From SSF26 sp037443945 (GTDB lineage: Bacteria > Chloroflexota > Anaerolineae > J102), in contig JBBINH010000011.1 in NCBI GenBank assembly GCA_037443945.1, positions 1-64,000 on the forward strand: a stretch of 64,000 nucleotides of DNA, read 5' to 3'. Every line of letters starts with the position of its first letter. Positions within the stretch are counted from its first letter, which is position 1. The notes beneath the pieces are model-generated. The model was not told where the DNA came from. It saw only the letters and a program-made list of their open reading frames with translations, and did no database searches. Shown piece after piece: positions 34,646 through 42,755 of the stretch. Both the position numbers and the translations under genes were made by a program.

Positions 34646-34670
34646 GCACACGATTGCAGCAATCGTGTGC
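34646..34670 (-). promoter_or_regulatory. 25-bp perfect palindromic operator
   Basis: GCACACGATTGC, one central base, GCAATCGTGTGC: two perfect 12-bp arms, with a central ATTG-CAAT half-site layout common for LacI-family proteins. It covers the expected +1 of the inositol operon promoter, the classical place for a repressor. Confidence 0.85.
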
Positions 34671-34675
34671 GAGAA

Positions 34676-34704
34676 CTTATACTCAGAAGCCGCCTCTTTG
34701 TCAA
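34676..34704 (-). promoter_or_regulatory. Promoter of the inositol operon
   Basis: Consensus -35 TTGACA (34699-34704), 17-nt spacer, TATAAG (34676-34681) on the complement. The predicted start near 34669 is inside the palindrome. Confidence 0.85.
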
Positions 34705-34737
34705 ATCACCCCGCAGGAGCGGCCCCCGACTCTCGGC

Positions 34738-35301
34738 TCAGGGAACCGAGATGGTCTCGCCCGACGACGCCGGGCTCCGGCGTTGTCGACGCGATGGCTG
34801 CCTGCCTGCCCTCACCATCAGCTCCCAACCCCCAACGACCACAACCACCCCGATCAAGCCGTACAGCGTCCAGTTGGGCGCCGGTTCGACGACATCCAGG
34901 TAAAAATCGGCGCTGCCGACCCCGACAACGACCACCTCGAACCGCCACGTGCCCGGCGTGGGCACAACCAGATCGGCCTCATAGAGCACGGGAATGAGAG
35001 CCCCTTCATGCGTGGCCATGACACGTACCGGCGAGGTGCCCTCAGGCCCATAAGCGGTCACCTGAACCGTCTCCCCGGTCACCGGTGTGCCATTCGTGGC
35101 TACCGACAGCCCGACCGTGATGTGGATTTTTCCCATCTGTGGCGGCTCCGGTGATGTCCACACCGAGAGCCGATAAGGCCCCAAAGGAGCGGCGGCAATG
35201 CGAATGACACCGCCGCCATGCGCCGCTGCTGGCAGCGCCCACGCCAGAGCCAACACGAGGCAGATTAGAAGACGGCCCGCACGCCGAAGCCAAACCACGG
35301 C
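34738..35301 (-). CDS. Exported FixH/CopC-like membrane-anchored protein
   Basis: A 187-residue protein. The signal peptide LLICLVLALAWALPAAAHGG is followed by a beta-rich domain (IHITVGLSVATNGTPVTG, YEADLVVPTPGTWRFEVVV) of the FixH/YtkA/CopC-like fold, one C-terminal TM (LYGLIGVVVVVGGWELMV) and a basic tail. Position directly behind ctaG suggests a role in copper delivery or oxidase assembly; this is inference. GTG at 35301 with GAGGGAGAGG upstream avoids the overlap with ctaG that the 35328 frame would require. Confidence 0.7.
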   Translation of the reverse strand, partial: AVVWLRRAGRLLICLVLALAWALPAAAHGGGVIRIAAAPLGPYRLSVWTSPEPPQMGKIHITVGLSVATNGTPVTGETVQVTAYGPEGTSPVRVMATHEGALIPVLYEADLVVPTPGTWRFEVVVVGVGSADFYLDVVEPAPNWTLYGLIGVVVVVGGWELMVRAGRQPSRRQRRSPASSGETISVP

Positions 35302-35308
35302 CTCTCCC

Positions 35309-36307
35309 TCAGGAAACCACGCTGCCATCCTCCAAGCCCGGCGCCAATAGCGCGTCGGCCTGCTCCCAGCGGGAATGGGGCAACGGCGCTTTCTGCTCTT
35401 CGGCGCGAAAGTGCCCGGCCAGGAGGATGAGCGCCGCCACGATGTGGTTCATAATGCTTTCCCACATGATGACGCCGCCGTACATCTGATCATCCATGAC
35501 GGAAATGCCCCATAGGCGGGGGACGACGGTGTAATGCGGATAGAGCGGTGAGGTCGCAAAGGAGAGGGTCGCCCCCAAAGCCACAATGAAGGGGATGACG
35601 GCCACGACATAGAGCATGCGCCAGGCATAACTCAACGACCGCCGCAGCCGGGGAGCGGAACCCACGGCATTCCACCAAAAGAGCATGCCCACCAGGAAAA
35701 AGCACAGATGCTCCAGATTGTGGACCCAGCGCCGTTCCAGGGCCAGGTTATACAGGGTGCTGTCATGCCAGCCCCAAAGGATGGCCACGTGGATGAAGAT
35801 GACCAGCCCCGGATTCGTGAGTTTGCGCAAGGCATGCCGAAACGGCGACGGGCGCGCCATCAGATTGCCGACGAGCAGTCGCAGGCGTCGCGGCAGGCCC
35901 CAGAGGATGATGGGGTAAGGGTTACCCAGCCACAACAGCGGCGGCACGATCATCAACAACAGCTCGTGCTGGATCATGTGGACGAAAAAGAGCAGGGTAG
36001 AGTAAGCATCCAGCCCCGAAGCCAGGGCCAGCACAAACAGGGTCAGGCCGCCGAAATAGGCGATGGCCCGCCAGGGTTCGGCCAGATACGGCCGGCCGGG
36101 GCGTTGAGAGCGGCGAGGAAGTTCCCGCCAAGCCGGCGTGGGCCCACCCCGCACCGGCAACCGTCGTCGACTGCGGTCCCGGGCGCTTTCACGGCGGTAT
36201 AAGCGCAACCAGCCGCGCAGATAGAGTCCGCCCAACACCAGGGATACGCCGAAGACAAAGGGGCGGAATTCCCACGTCGTGAAAATCGCGCGCAAAAATT
36301 CGAGCAT
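35309..36307 (-). CDS. ctaG: Cytochrome c oxidase assembly protein CtaG (caa3 type)
   Basis: A 332-residue polytopic protein of the caa3_CtaG family, thought to help copper centre insertion into caa3 oxidases. Features are six or seven TM helices and His-rich motifs FFVHMIQHELLLMIVPPLLW, ILWGWHDSTLYNLAL, NLEHLCFFLVGMLFWWN and DQMYGGVIMWESIMNHIVA. It lies downstream of the ctaCDFE block on the same strand, separated by a hairpin. Confidence 0.92.
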   Translation of the reverse strand: MLEFLRAIFTTWEFRPFVFGVSLVLGGLYLRGWLRLYRRESARDRSRRRLPVRGGPTPAWRELPRRSQRPGRPYLAEPWRAIAYFGGLTLFVLALASGLDAYSTLLFFVHMIQHELLLMIVPPLLWLGNPYPIILWGLPRRLRLLVGNLMARPSPFRHALRKLTNPGLVIFIHVAILWGWHDSTLYNLALERRWVHNLEHLCFFLVGMLFWWNAVGSAPRLRRSLSYAWRMLYVVAVIPFIVALGATLSFATSPLYPHYTVVPRLWGISVMDDQMYGGVIMWESIMNHIVAALILLAGHFRAEEQKAPLPHSRWEQADALLAPGLEDGSVVS

Positions 36308-36337
36308 ACGACGATGTGGAGATGGTAACCCTTATGA

Positions 36338-36374
36338 TAAAGAAGCGGGGTGCTAAACTCTATTACCCCGCTTC
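36338..36374 (-). terminator. Hairpin between ctaE and ctaG, probable partial terminator
   Basis: Perfect 10-bp arms GAAGCGGGGT/ACCCCGCTTC (36342-36351, 36365-36374), followed on the minus strand by TTTAT. The short T-run suggests incomplete termination, lowering ctaG relative to the oxidase subunits. Confidence 0.6.
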
Positions 36375-36405
36375 CGATCAAGCCCTGTTGGCGAACGAAG
36401 GGGTC

Positions 36406-37023
36406 CTAGTGATGACCGGGGCCTACCGCCACTCCCATCAGATAAAGGGCCGGGTAGAAGAACACCCAGACGACGTCGACGAAGTGCCAGTAGATGGCGC
36501 CGGCCTGGACCGCCCAGTAGTTGCGTGACGAGAAGTGGCCCTTATAGCCGCGATAGGCCAGAATGGCAAGCAGGATGACGCCTGTCAGGACATGGAAAGC
36601 GTGCATGCCGGTCATAAAGAAGAGGATGGAGCCGTACACGGCAAATTCACCCTCGGTGCTCAGGTTGACCGGAGAGGTCCGCCATTCGAAGCCGACGACG
36701 CCGGCCAGAAAGCCCAGACCTAACAGGATCGTCATCAGGATGCTACGCAGATAATCGCCGCGATCATCGTGGCGGATGGCCATCTCGGCCCGGTACATGA
36801 AGTAGCTGCTGACGAGCAGGACGATGGTCACCGTCATGCCCAACACCTGGTCGAGATGCGGCCGAGTAGCGCCCCATAGATAAAAGCGCGCGGCGAAGAT
36901 GCCGGCAAAGAAGAAGGTATCGGAAAGGATGAACAACCATAACCCCATCCGATTCATGGCCATCCGCCGCGCCGGCGAAATAGCAGCGGCATGATGTTCG
37001 TGGGCAATAGCTTCCGTAGCCAT
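36406..37023 (-). CDS. ctaE: Cytochrome c oxidase subunit III
   Basis: A 205-residue heme-copper oxidase subunit III, five TM helices, short bacterial form. RMAMNRMGLWLFILSDTFFF, FMTGMHAFHVLTGVILL and GAIYWHFVDVVWVFFYPALYL are family signatures. The start overlaps the subunit IV stop by one base (TGATG). Confidence 0.95.
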   Translation of the reverse strand: MATEAIAHEHHAAAISPARRMAMNRMGLWLFILSDTFFFAGIFAARFYLWGATRPHLDQVLGMTVTIVLLVSSYFMYRAEMAIRHDDRGDYLRSILMTILLGLGFLAGVVGFEWRTSPVNLSTEGEFAVYGSILFFMTGMHAFHVLTGVILLAILAYRGYKGHFSSRNYWAVQAGAIYWHFVDVVWVFFYPALYLMGVAVGPGHH

Positions 37024-37250
37024 CAGTGCGTTTCCTCCTCCGGGGCAAACAGCTCGCCGATATGCATAAAGTACTGGGCGATCACGGCGGCGTTGATGGC
37101 GGCCAGAACAAACAGCAACAAGACCGAACCGTTTGTCAACCGGGCCGTGACAAAGTCCAAGATCTCCAGGATAATGAGAGCAATGAGCACATAGAGGCCG
37201 ATACGTTGCACACGGCGTTTGCGCATCATCGGTGTTTCCAGCGGTTTCAT
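37023..37250 (-). CDS. ctaF: Cytochrome c oxidase subunit IV
   Basis: A 75-residue protein with two TM helices (IGLYVLIALIILEILDFVTA and VLLLFVLAAINAAVIAQYFM, then HIGELF), matching the small COX4_pro/caa3 subunit IV family. AGGAGA lies upstream of the ATG. Lies between ctaD and ctaE. Confidence 0.9.
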   Translation of the reverse strand: MKPLETPMMRKRRVQRIGLYVLIALIILEILDFVTARLTNGSVLLLFVLAAINAAVIAQYFMHIGELFAPEEETH

Positions 37251-37270
37251 ACGCCTATCTCCTGGGGAAT

Positions 37271-39313
37271 TTAGCGGGCCGGTAACGCTGCCGTACCGGG
37301 AGCGGCTACCTTCTCGTGGCCGTTCATCCGCACATAGGCGGTGCCCGGCAGACCGTAATCGTAGGGGTTACCGACCACCTCGAAGGGTTCCTCGTAGTTA
37401 TGCTCGGGCACCGGCGAGGGGATTTGCCATTCGGGCGAGCGGGAACCCCAGGGGTTCATGACGGCGACCTCGCCCCGGCGGGCGCTGACGACCAGGTTAT
37501 ACACACCGATCAGCACACCGATGAAAATGGCGAAACCGGCCACGGTCATGATGACATGCAGGTTCTGGATGTTCAGGGCCGGGTCGTAGTCGGCAATGCG
37601 ACGACGCATCCCCAGCAGACCGGTGCGGGCCATGGTCAGCGACATGATATAGAAACCGGTTGTCTGCAAGGCAAAATGAATCCGGCCCAGGCGCTCGTTG
37701 TACATCCGCCCTGTGATCTTGGGGAACCAGTAGTACAACGCCGCAAAGAAGGGAAAGACGAAACCACCGAACATCGTGGCGTGGAAGTGGCCGACGACGA
37801 AGTACGAGTCATGCAGGTGCAGATCCGTCGGCACCGTTGCCAGAGGAGGCCCGGTTAAACCACCGATCAGGAAGACGGCAATGGAAGCCAGGACGAAGAG
37901 CATCGGCGTGGGGAAGAAAAGCTTACCCCGCCACACCGTACCCAACCAACTGAAAAACTTGACCCCGGTCGGCACCGCCACCAGCATGGTCGTGTACATG
38001 AAGGGCAGGCGTAGGGCATTGGGCATGCCGGCCGTGAACATGTGATGCGCCCAAACCATAAAGCCCAGCAGAGCAATGGCCATACTGGACAGCGCAATCC
38101 ACTTGTAGCCAAAGAGCGGTTTGCGCGAGAAGACAGGCAAAAGTTCGCTGACAATGCCCAGACCGGGAAGGATAAAGATGTAAACGGCCGGATGCGAATA
38201 GAACCAGAAGAGATGCTGGAAGAGCAGCGGATCACCGCCCAGAGCGGCATTGAAGAACTCCATGCCCAGGTTGCGCTCCAGGACCACCATCAAAAAGGAC
38301 AGGCCGATGAACTGGGTGGCGGTGAGCTGGATCAGCGACGTCGCCAGCATGGCCCAGACAAAAATCGGCAAACGGAAAAGGGTCATGCCCGGGGCCCGCA
38401 TCTTCAGCGCCGTCACGATCAGGTTCGCCGAACCCAAGATCGAGGAGAAGCCAAAAAAGAAGATGCCGATCAGGAAGAGATTGACCCCCATGACCGTGCG
38501 CACGCTCAGAGGGGCATAGCCCGTCCACCCCGTATCCCAGCCACCGAAGAAAATGGCCATCACGATGAGGATGGCACTGGGCACGGTGATCCAGAAGGCA
38601 AAGCCGTTGAGCCGGGGAAAGGCCATATCGCTGGCACCTATCATCAGCGGTACCAGATAATTGGCCATGCCACCGACCCCCAACAGGATGGAGGCAATCA
38701 TAATGATGCCGTGCATGCTGATGAAGGTGTTGAAGGTGTCGGGCTTGAGGAACTGCAGGCCCGGCGCCAGCAACTCGGTGCGGAAGACCATGGCCAGAGT
38801 GCCGGCTACACCCATCAGCAAGATACCGGTGACGGTGTATTGGATCCCGATGACCTTGTGGTTCTGATCAAAGCCGAAATAACGAAACCAACCCGGTTTG
38901 CCGGGTGGTGGGCCGTGTTGATCCGGCGTGTGGATACCCACGATCCAACGCAACCAATCGCTCAGAGCCCCGACACCGAGCAAGAAGCCGATAGGCGCCA
39001 CAAAGGCACCCACCACCCATACCCTCTCGCTGTCCCAGGGTGTCAGGCCCAGCAGGCTCCGGATGCCCACCGTGGTCAGGATGCCGACAACGAAGCCGGC
39101 CGCCATGCCAACCAGACCGCGCGGCAGACCCAACTCCTTGTCAATGCCGAGCATAAGCCCGACCAAACCGGAAAAAACGGCCATGGCGTAAAGGGGCCGC
39201 AGATCGGCGCTCAGCAGAGGCAACCCGCCAATAGCCCGCACGGCGATAAAGACGATGGTCCCTGCCAACGCACCGATGATAAAGCCAAGAAGACTCCGAA
39301 ACCAAGTTGGCAT
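37271..39313 (-). CDS. ctaD: Cytochrome c oxidase subunit I with N-terminal membrane extension
   Basis: Catalytic heme-copper subunit, 680 residues. The oxidase core starts near residue 142 and contains the heme a ligand in ISMHGIIMIAS, the Cu-B/His-Tyr crosslink motif WFYSHPAVYIFILPGLG, the Cu-B pair in WAHHMFTAG, and the heme ligands in VVGHFHATMFGG. The first 140 residues add four hydrophobic segments (LLGFIIGALAGTIVFIAV, LYAMAVFSGLVGLMLG, GLVGMAAGFVVGILTTVGI, VVGAFVAPIGFLLGVGAL), which standard subunit I lacks. GGGAGG precedes the ATG. Confidence 0.95.
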   Translation of the reverse strand: MPTWFRSLLGFIIGALAGTIVFIAVRAIGGLPLLSADLRPLYAMAVFSGLVGLMLGIDKELGLPRGLVGMAAGFVVGILTTVGIRSLLGLTPWDSERVWVVGAFVAPIGFLLGVGALSDWLRWIVGIHTPDQHGPPPGKPGWFRYFGFDQNHKVIGIQYTVTGILLMGVAGTLAMVFRTELLAPGLQFLKPDTFNTFISMHGIIMIASILLGVGGMANYLVPLMIGASDMAFPRLNGFAFWITVPSAILIVMAIFFGGWDTGWTGYAPLSVRTVMGVNLFLIGIFFFGFSSILGSANLIVTALKMRAPGMTLFRLPIFVWAMLATSLIQLTATQFIGLSFLMVVLERNLGMEFFNAALGGDPLLFQHLFWFYSHPAVYIFILPGLGIVSELLPVFSRKPLFGYKWIALSSMAIALLGFMVWAHHMFTAGMPNALRLPFMYTTMLVAVPTGVKFFSWLGTVWRGKLFFPTPMLFVLASIAVFLIGGLTGPPLATVPTDLHLHDSYFVVGHFHATMFGGFVFPFFAALYYWFPKITGRMYNERLGRIHFALQTTGFYIMSLTMARTGLLGMRRRIADYDPALNIQNLHVIMTVAGFAIFIGVLIGVYNLVVSARRGEVAVMNPWGSRSPEWQIPSPVPEHNYEEPFEVVGNPYDYGLPGTAYVRMNGHEKVAAPGTAALPAR

Positions 39314-39353
39314 AGGTAAAAACCTCCCGGATGCTAACTAACAAGAATCGCCA

Positions 39354-40382
39354 TTATTGAAGGGATTTGATGTATTCGATCAAACCATTAATTTCTGTTT
39401 CGGTCAGAATATCGCCGAAATTTTTCGGCATTACGTCTTGAAAACCGGACACAATCTTGGCTGAAGGATTGACGATCGATTCATGCAGATACGCTTCATC
39501 GACTACTCCCGTGGTACCGTCGGCGAATGTCTCCGTCTTTCCGAAGAGACCCTTCCAGGTCGGTCCTACAAGGGCACTTCCGTCTACGGAGTGACAGGCC
39601 GTGCATCCGGCGCTGGTTGCTACCTGTTGCCCCAAAGCGACCGGATCTTGAGGCTCGACACCTTCGCCTTCGGTTGGAACATAAATACCCAGGCGCTTTT
39701 GCCGCCACACCTCAAAATCTTCGGGGGTCATGACGTTAACCGCCGCCTCCATATAAGCATGCGACGTACCGCATAGCTCGGCGCAGCGCACCTTATAAGT
39801 CCCTACGCGGGTCGGGGTTACACGCAAGTGGTGCTCCTGACCAGGTACGGTGTCTTGCTTAAGGCGAAACTCGGGAACCCAGAAGGAGTGGGTCACATCC
39901 TCGGAATACAGCACGAAGTGTGCGCGCCGGTCAACCGGCAAGTTGAGTTCGGTCGAAGCAATGCCCCATTCCGGATACTCAAAGCTCCATGTCCACTGCC
40001 GGGCCGTTACGACAACCTGCAACTCATCATCGGCTGCCTCGAGCGTTTTCTGCAGGACATTGGCACCGAGAAAGGCAAAATACAACACCGTGATTAGAGG
40101 TATAATCGTCCAGAGAACCTCAAGAGTCGTATTGCCATGAAAATAAACCCCTTCACTCGGATCGTCTTTTTTGCGCCGAAAGACAAAGACACTGTACAAG
40201 AGAATACCGTTAACCAGTACATAAAGAACAATGATGGTATCAATGTGCAGATTGAACAATCTATCAATTAATGCCGCCTCAGCACTGCCCTGTACAGGCA
40301 TCCATTGCACATTGTTAGCTATGAACAACAAAGCAAAAACACAAACAATAATGATAATAGTTACATTGATGGCATGTCGCAT
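39354..40382 (-). CDS. ctaC: Cytochrome c oxidase subunit II fused to cytochrome c (caa3 type)
   Basis: A 342-residue protein with two N-terminal TM helices, a Cu-A cupredoxin domain (FWVPEFRLKQDTVPGQ; RCAELCGTSHAYM supplies the Cu-A Cys/His/Met set) and a C-terminal class I cytochrome c with GCTACHS (heme c) and the distal Met in VMPKNFGD. This fusion defines a caa3-type proton-pumping oxidase that takes electrons from cytochrome c or a copper protein. AGGAG precedes the ATG. First gene of the cta operon; base composition is slightly more AT-rich than its neighbours. Confidence 0.96.
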   Translation of the reverse strand: MRHAINVTIIIIVCVFALLFIANNVQWMPVQGSAEAALIDRLFNLHIDTIIVLYVLVNGILLYSVFVFRRKKDDPSEGVYFHGNTTLEVLWTIIPLITVLYFAFLGANVLQKTLEAADDELQVVVTARQWTWSFEYPEWGIASTELNLPVDRRAHFVLYSEDVTHSFWVPEFRLKQDTVPGQEHHLRVTPTRVGTYKVRCAELCGTSHAYMEAAVNVMTPEDFEVWRQKRLGIYVPTEGEGVEPQDPVALGQQVATSAGCTACHSVDGSALVGPTWKGLFGKTETFADGTTGVVDEAYLHESIVNPSAKIVSGFQDVMPKNFGDILTETEINGLIEYIKSLQ

Positions 40383-40510
40383 ACTATGTACTCCTGTTGC
40401 TTGGAGCGACGCGTGGAATCGTGCGATAATTCACAAAAACCATGATAATAGGTGACGCCTCATCCTGAAGTGGGCTCGCTTACCGAAGCCGATTGAAGAG
40501 AAGTGGTCGG

Positions 40511-40540
40511 ATTATACTTTGTTCTCAGATGCCCCACCAA
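40511..40540 (-). promoter_or_regulatory. Putative promoter of the ctaCDFE operon
   Basis: TTGGTG (40535-40540), 18 nt, TATAAT (40511-40516) on the complement, predicting a leader of about 120 nt before ctaC. The rest of the 274-nt gap shows no gene. Confidence 0.55.
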
Positions 40541-40619
40541 ACACCTAAGTCTCACCTTATGTAATTTGCCTTTCATTTGATGACGCCAACGGACGACTGC
40601 CAATCCGAACCCCACCGCC

Positions 40620-40648
40620 TTGAATATCGTCTGCGGATATGGCATACT
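40620..40648 (+). promoter_or_regulatory. Promoter of the zinc-ribbon gene, leaderless or very short leader
   Basis: TTGAAT (40620-40625), 17 nt, CATACT (40643-40648) with an upstream TGG extended element. The -10 ends 8 nt before ATG 40657. Confidence 0.5.
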
Positions 40649-40656
40649 CGAGGACG

Positions 40657-40947
40657 ATGCCTATCTACGAGTACGAATGCCCCGCTTGTGGTGAACGCTT
40701 TTCCCGCTACTGGCGTTCGTGGCGAGAGGCCGCCGCTGCCGACCCGCCATCTTGCCCGGTTTGTGGTGATGCCTCCTGTCGACGCCTCGTGTCGTCGGTA
40801 ACCGTGCTGGGCGAACTGGGCGGACTGACGCCGGCCGAACAAGAAGCCGAAAGACGCCAGCAGGAGCGCATGGCATCGATCCTCCCCAAAGAAACGATCG
40901 ACAAGCTGCGGGCAGGCAAGAAAAAGGCTCAGGAAAGCGCTTCGTAG
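40657..40947 (+). CDS. FmdB-family zinc-ribbon regulatory protein
   Basis: A 96-residue protein. The N-terminal zinc ribbon MPIYEYECPACGERFSRYW followed by CPVCGD and a later Cys is the FmdB/CxxC-CxxC family. The remainder is charged and helical (EQEAERRQQERMASIL; LRAGKKKAQESAS). ATG 40657 gives the family N-terminus; an upstream in-frame ATG at 40639 would overlap the -10. The function of this widespread family is poorly defined, with regulatory roles proposed. It is divergent from ctaC. Confidence 0.88.
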   Translation: MPIYEYECPACGERFSRYWRSWREAAAADPPSCPVCGDASCRRLVSSVTVLGELGGLTPAEQEAERRQQERMASILPKETIDKLRAGKKKAQESAS

Positions 40948-41018
40948 GGAAGCCGTCCCGATGGCTGCGGGCTTGGCCTTCCCCGGCCGGCAACCGATCC
41001 GGGATGGGGTTTGCCCGC

Positions 41019-41807
41019 CTAGAGGGTGGTCAGGATTTCCGGACCCTTGGGGGTGATGGCGATGGTGTGCTCGAATTGAGCCGAAAGCGACCCATCTTTC
41101 GTGACGACGGTCCAGCCGTCCTTCAGCAATTTCCATTCATGCGTGCCCAGGTTGATCATCGGCTCGATGGTAAACGTCATCCCCGGTCGTAGCCGCACCC
41201 CGCGCTTATCCATACGGGTATGGGAAATAGAAGGTCCCTCGTGCAATTGGCGACCGATGCCGTGTCCTCCCCACTCGTGCACCACCGAGACCCCCTGGCT
41301 ATCGGCATAATCGTGGATAGCGGCGGCAATGTCGGCCAGGTAGTTGAAAGGCTGCGCGGCCGCGATCCCGCGATACAGGCACTCCTGGGTGATGGCAAGC
41401 AGTCGCTGGGCCTGCGGTGAAATCGTGCCGACGGGATAGGTGACACAGGCGTCGCCACAGTAGCCTTTGTAACGCAGGCCGATATCGACGGCAATGATAT
41501 CGCCCTCTTGCAGGACCCGGCCGTTGGGAATGCCGTGGCAGATCGCTTCGTTGACCGACGTGCAAATGACGCCGGGAAAGGGGGGATGATTGGCATCGCG
41601 GCCGCGGTAGCCTTTATAGAGCGGTTGCGCGCCACGGCGGGCCAGGAATTCGGCGACAATCCGATCGAGCTCGGCCGTGGTAATGCCGGGTTGGATGTAC
41701 TCCGCCAACATGGCGAAAACCTCGGCCACCAGACGGCCGGCGCTGCGCATTTTGGCAATTTCATCGGGGGTTTTGAAGATGATGGGATCCGCACTGCGTT
41801 TGAACAT
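41019..41807 (-). CDS. map: Methionine aminopeptidase, type I
   Basis: Removes the N-terminal Met after deformylation. The 262-residue pita-bread fold has its five metal ligands visible: Asp in VDIGLRYKGY, Asp in GDACVTYP, His in HGIGRQLHEGP, Glu in FTIEPMI and Glu in QFEHTIAI. ATG 41807 (MFKRSADPIIFKTPDEI) is preferred to the GTG two codons earlier. It is divergent from peptide deformylase, which acts one step earlier on the same substrates. Confidence 0.96.
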   Translation of the reverse strand: MFKRSADPIIFKTPDEIAKMRSAGRLVAEVFAMLAEYIQPGITTAELDRIVAEFLARRGAQPLYKGYRGRDANHPPFPGVICTSVNEAICHGIPNGRVLQEGDIIAVDIGLRYKGYCGDACVTYPVGTISPQAQRLLAITQECLYRGIAAAQPFNYLADIAAAIHDYADSQGVSVVHEWGGHGIGRQLHEGPSISHTRMDKRGVRLRPGMTFTIEPMINLGTHEWKLLKDGWTVVTKDGSLSAQFEHTIAITPKGPEILTTL

Positions 41808-41839
41808 AGCCACAGACGAGAAACAGAGAATGCACTTGC

Positions 41840-41845
41840 ATTATA
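41840..41845 (-). promoter_or_regulatory. Possible -10 of map
   Basis: TATAAT on the complement, 32 nt upstream of the map start. No acceptable -35 was found. Confidence 0.35.
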
Positions 41846-42001
41846 CCCAGAACACCGCCACAGCGAGAAGTGCATCGTGTCCGGCAAGACGGGCTTCTCG
41901 CTGCGGTTGTAACCGGTCCAGGGTCCGCACAACGGAACGCCCGGGTGCCGCACGCAAGCCCTCCCGCCGGGTAAGACCGCGCCACACGTCGCGAACCCGC
42001 A

Positions 42002-42031
42002 TTCGTCGGGCAAACAAAGGCTGTTTATAAT
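42002..42031 (+). promoter_or_regulatory. Putative promoter of def
   Basis: TTCGTC (42002-42007), 18 nt, TATAAT (42026-42031), about 40 nt before ATG 42071. Confidence 0.5.
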
Positions 42032-42070
42032 AAAAGCCGACCGACTTCCCCAACCCTTCGTGCAAGGATC

Positions 42071-42628
42071 ATGACCGTTCTGGACATCATCAAACTCGGC
42101 GATCCCAGGCTACGCAAAAAAAGCGTCCCCGTGCGTCGTTTCGATAGTCGGCTGAGCCACCTGGCCGCCGATATGGTCGAAACGATGCGTCAGGCCCAGG
42201 GTGTAGGTCTGGCCGCACCCCAGGTCGGCATCAACGAACGCCTCATCGTCGTTGAAATGCGCAAGGAAGACTTTGAAGACGACCCCCAGGCCGGCAAGCT
42301 CTACGTGGTCGTGAATCCCGAAATCGTACGCGTACGCGGCGACAAAATTCTCGATGATGAAGGTTGCCTTTCCATTCCCGGCTATGTCGGCGAGGTCGAA
42401 CGTCCCCAACACGTGACCATCAAAGGTTACGATCTGGCCGGCCGCCCCCTGCAGATCAAGGCTTACGACTTTTTGGCACGCATTTTTCTGCATGAGATCG
42501 ACCACCTCGATGGTATTCTTTTTATTGACCGAATTACCGATATTAGCAAACTAAGACGCATAGTGCGAGATCCGCAAAGTAATGAAATCGTCGAAGAACC
42601 CGTAACAAACATACCAATCAAACTATAA
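42071..42628 (+). CDS. def: Peptide deformylase
   Basis: Metalloenzyme removing formyl from nascent N-formyl-Met. A 185-residue protein with all three family motifs: GVGLAAPQVG, DEGCLSIPG (metal Cys) and HEIDHLDG (metal His pair and catalytic Glu). A C-terminal extension of about 25 residues (RDPQSNEIVEEPV) follows the catalytic domain. Monocistronic, ending at a strong terminator. Confidence 0.97.
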   Translation: MTVLDIIKLGDPRLRKKSVPVRRFDSRLSHLAADMVETMRQAQGVGLAAPQVGINERLIVVEMRKEDFEDDPQAGKLYVVVNPEIVRVRGDKILDDEGCLSIPGYVGEVERPQHVTIKGYDLAGRPLQIKAYDFLARIFLHEIDHLDGILFIDRITDISKLRRIVRDPQSNEIVEEPVTNIPIKL

Positions 42629-42680
42629 ATCCCCAAAAGGGGAAAATATCGACCGCAAGAAGGACCCTTTACCGCCCATT

Positions 42681-42708
42681 TTTCGACCACCATCATCTGC
42701 GCTATACT
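42681..42708 (+). promoter_or_regulatory. Putative promoter of the ECF operon, inside the def terminator
   Basis: TTTCGA (42681-42686), 16 nt, TATACT (42703-42708). The -10 occupies the loop of the preceding terminator hairpin. Predicted leader about 40 nt. Confidence 0.45.
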
Positions 42709-42725
42709 GATGGTGGTTCTTTTTG
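42686..42725 (+). terminator. Intrinsic terminator of def
   Basis: Perfect 10-bp stem ACCACCATCA/TGATGGTGGT (42686-42695, 42708-42717) followed by TCTTTTTG. Confidence 0.85.
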
Positions 42726-42755
42726 TGTTGCCATCGGTCGGCTGTTTCTCCGCCC

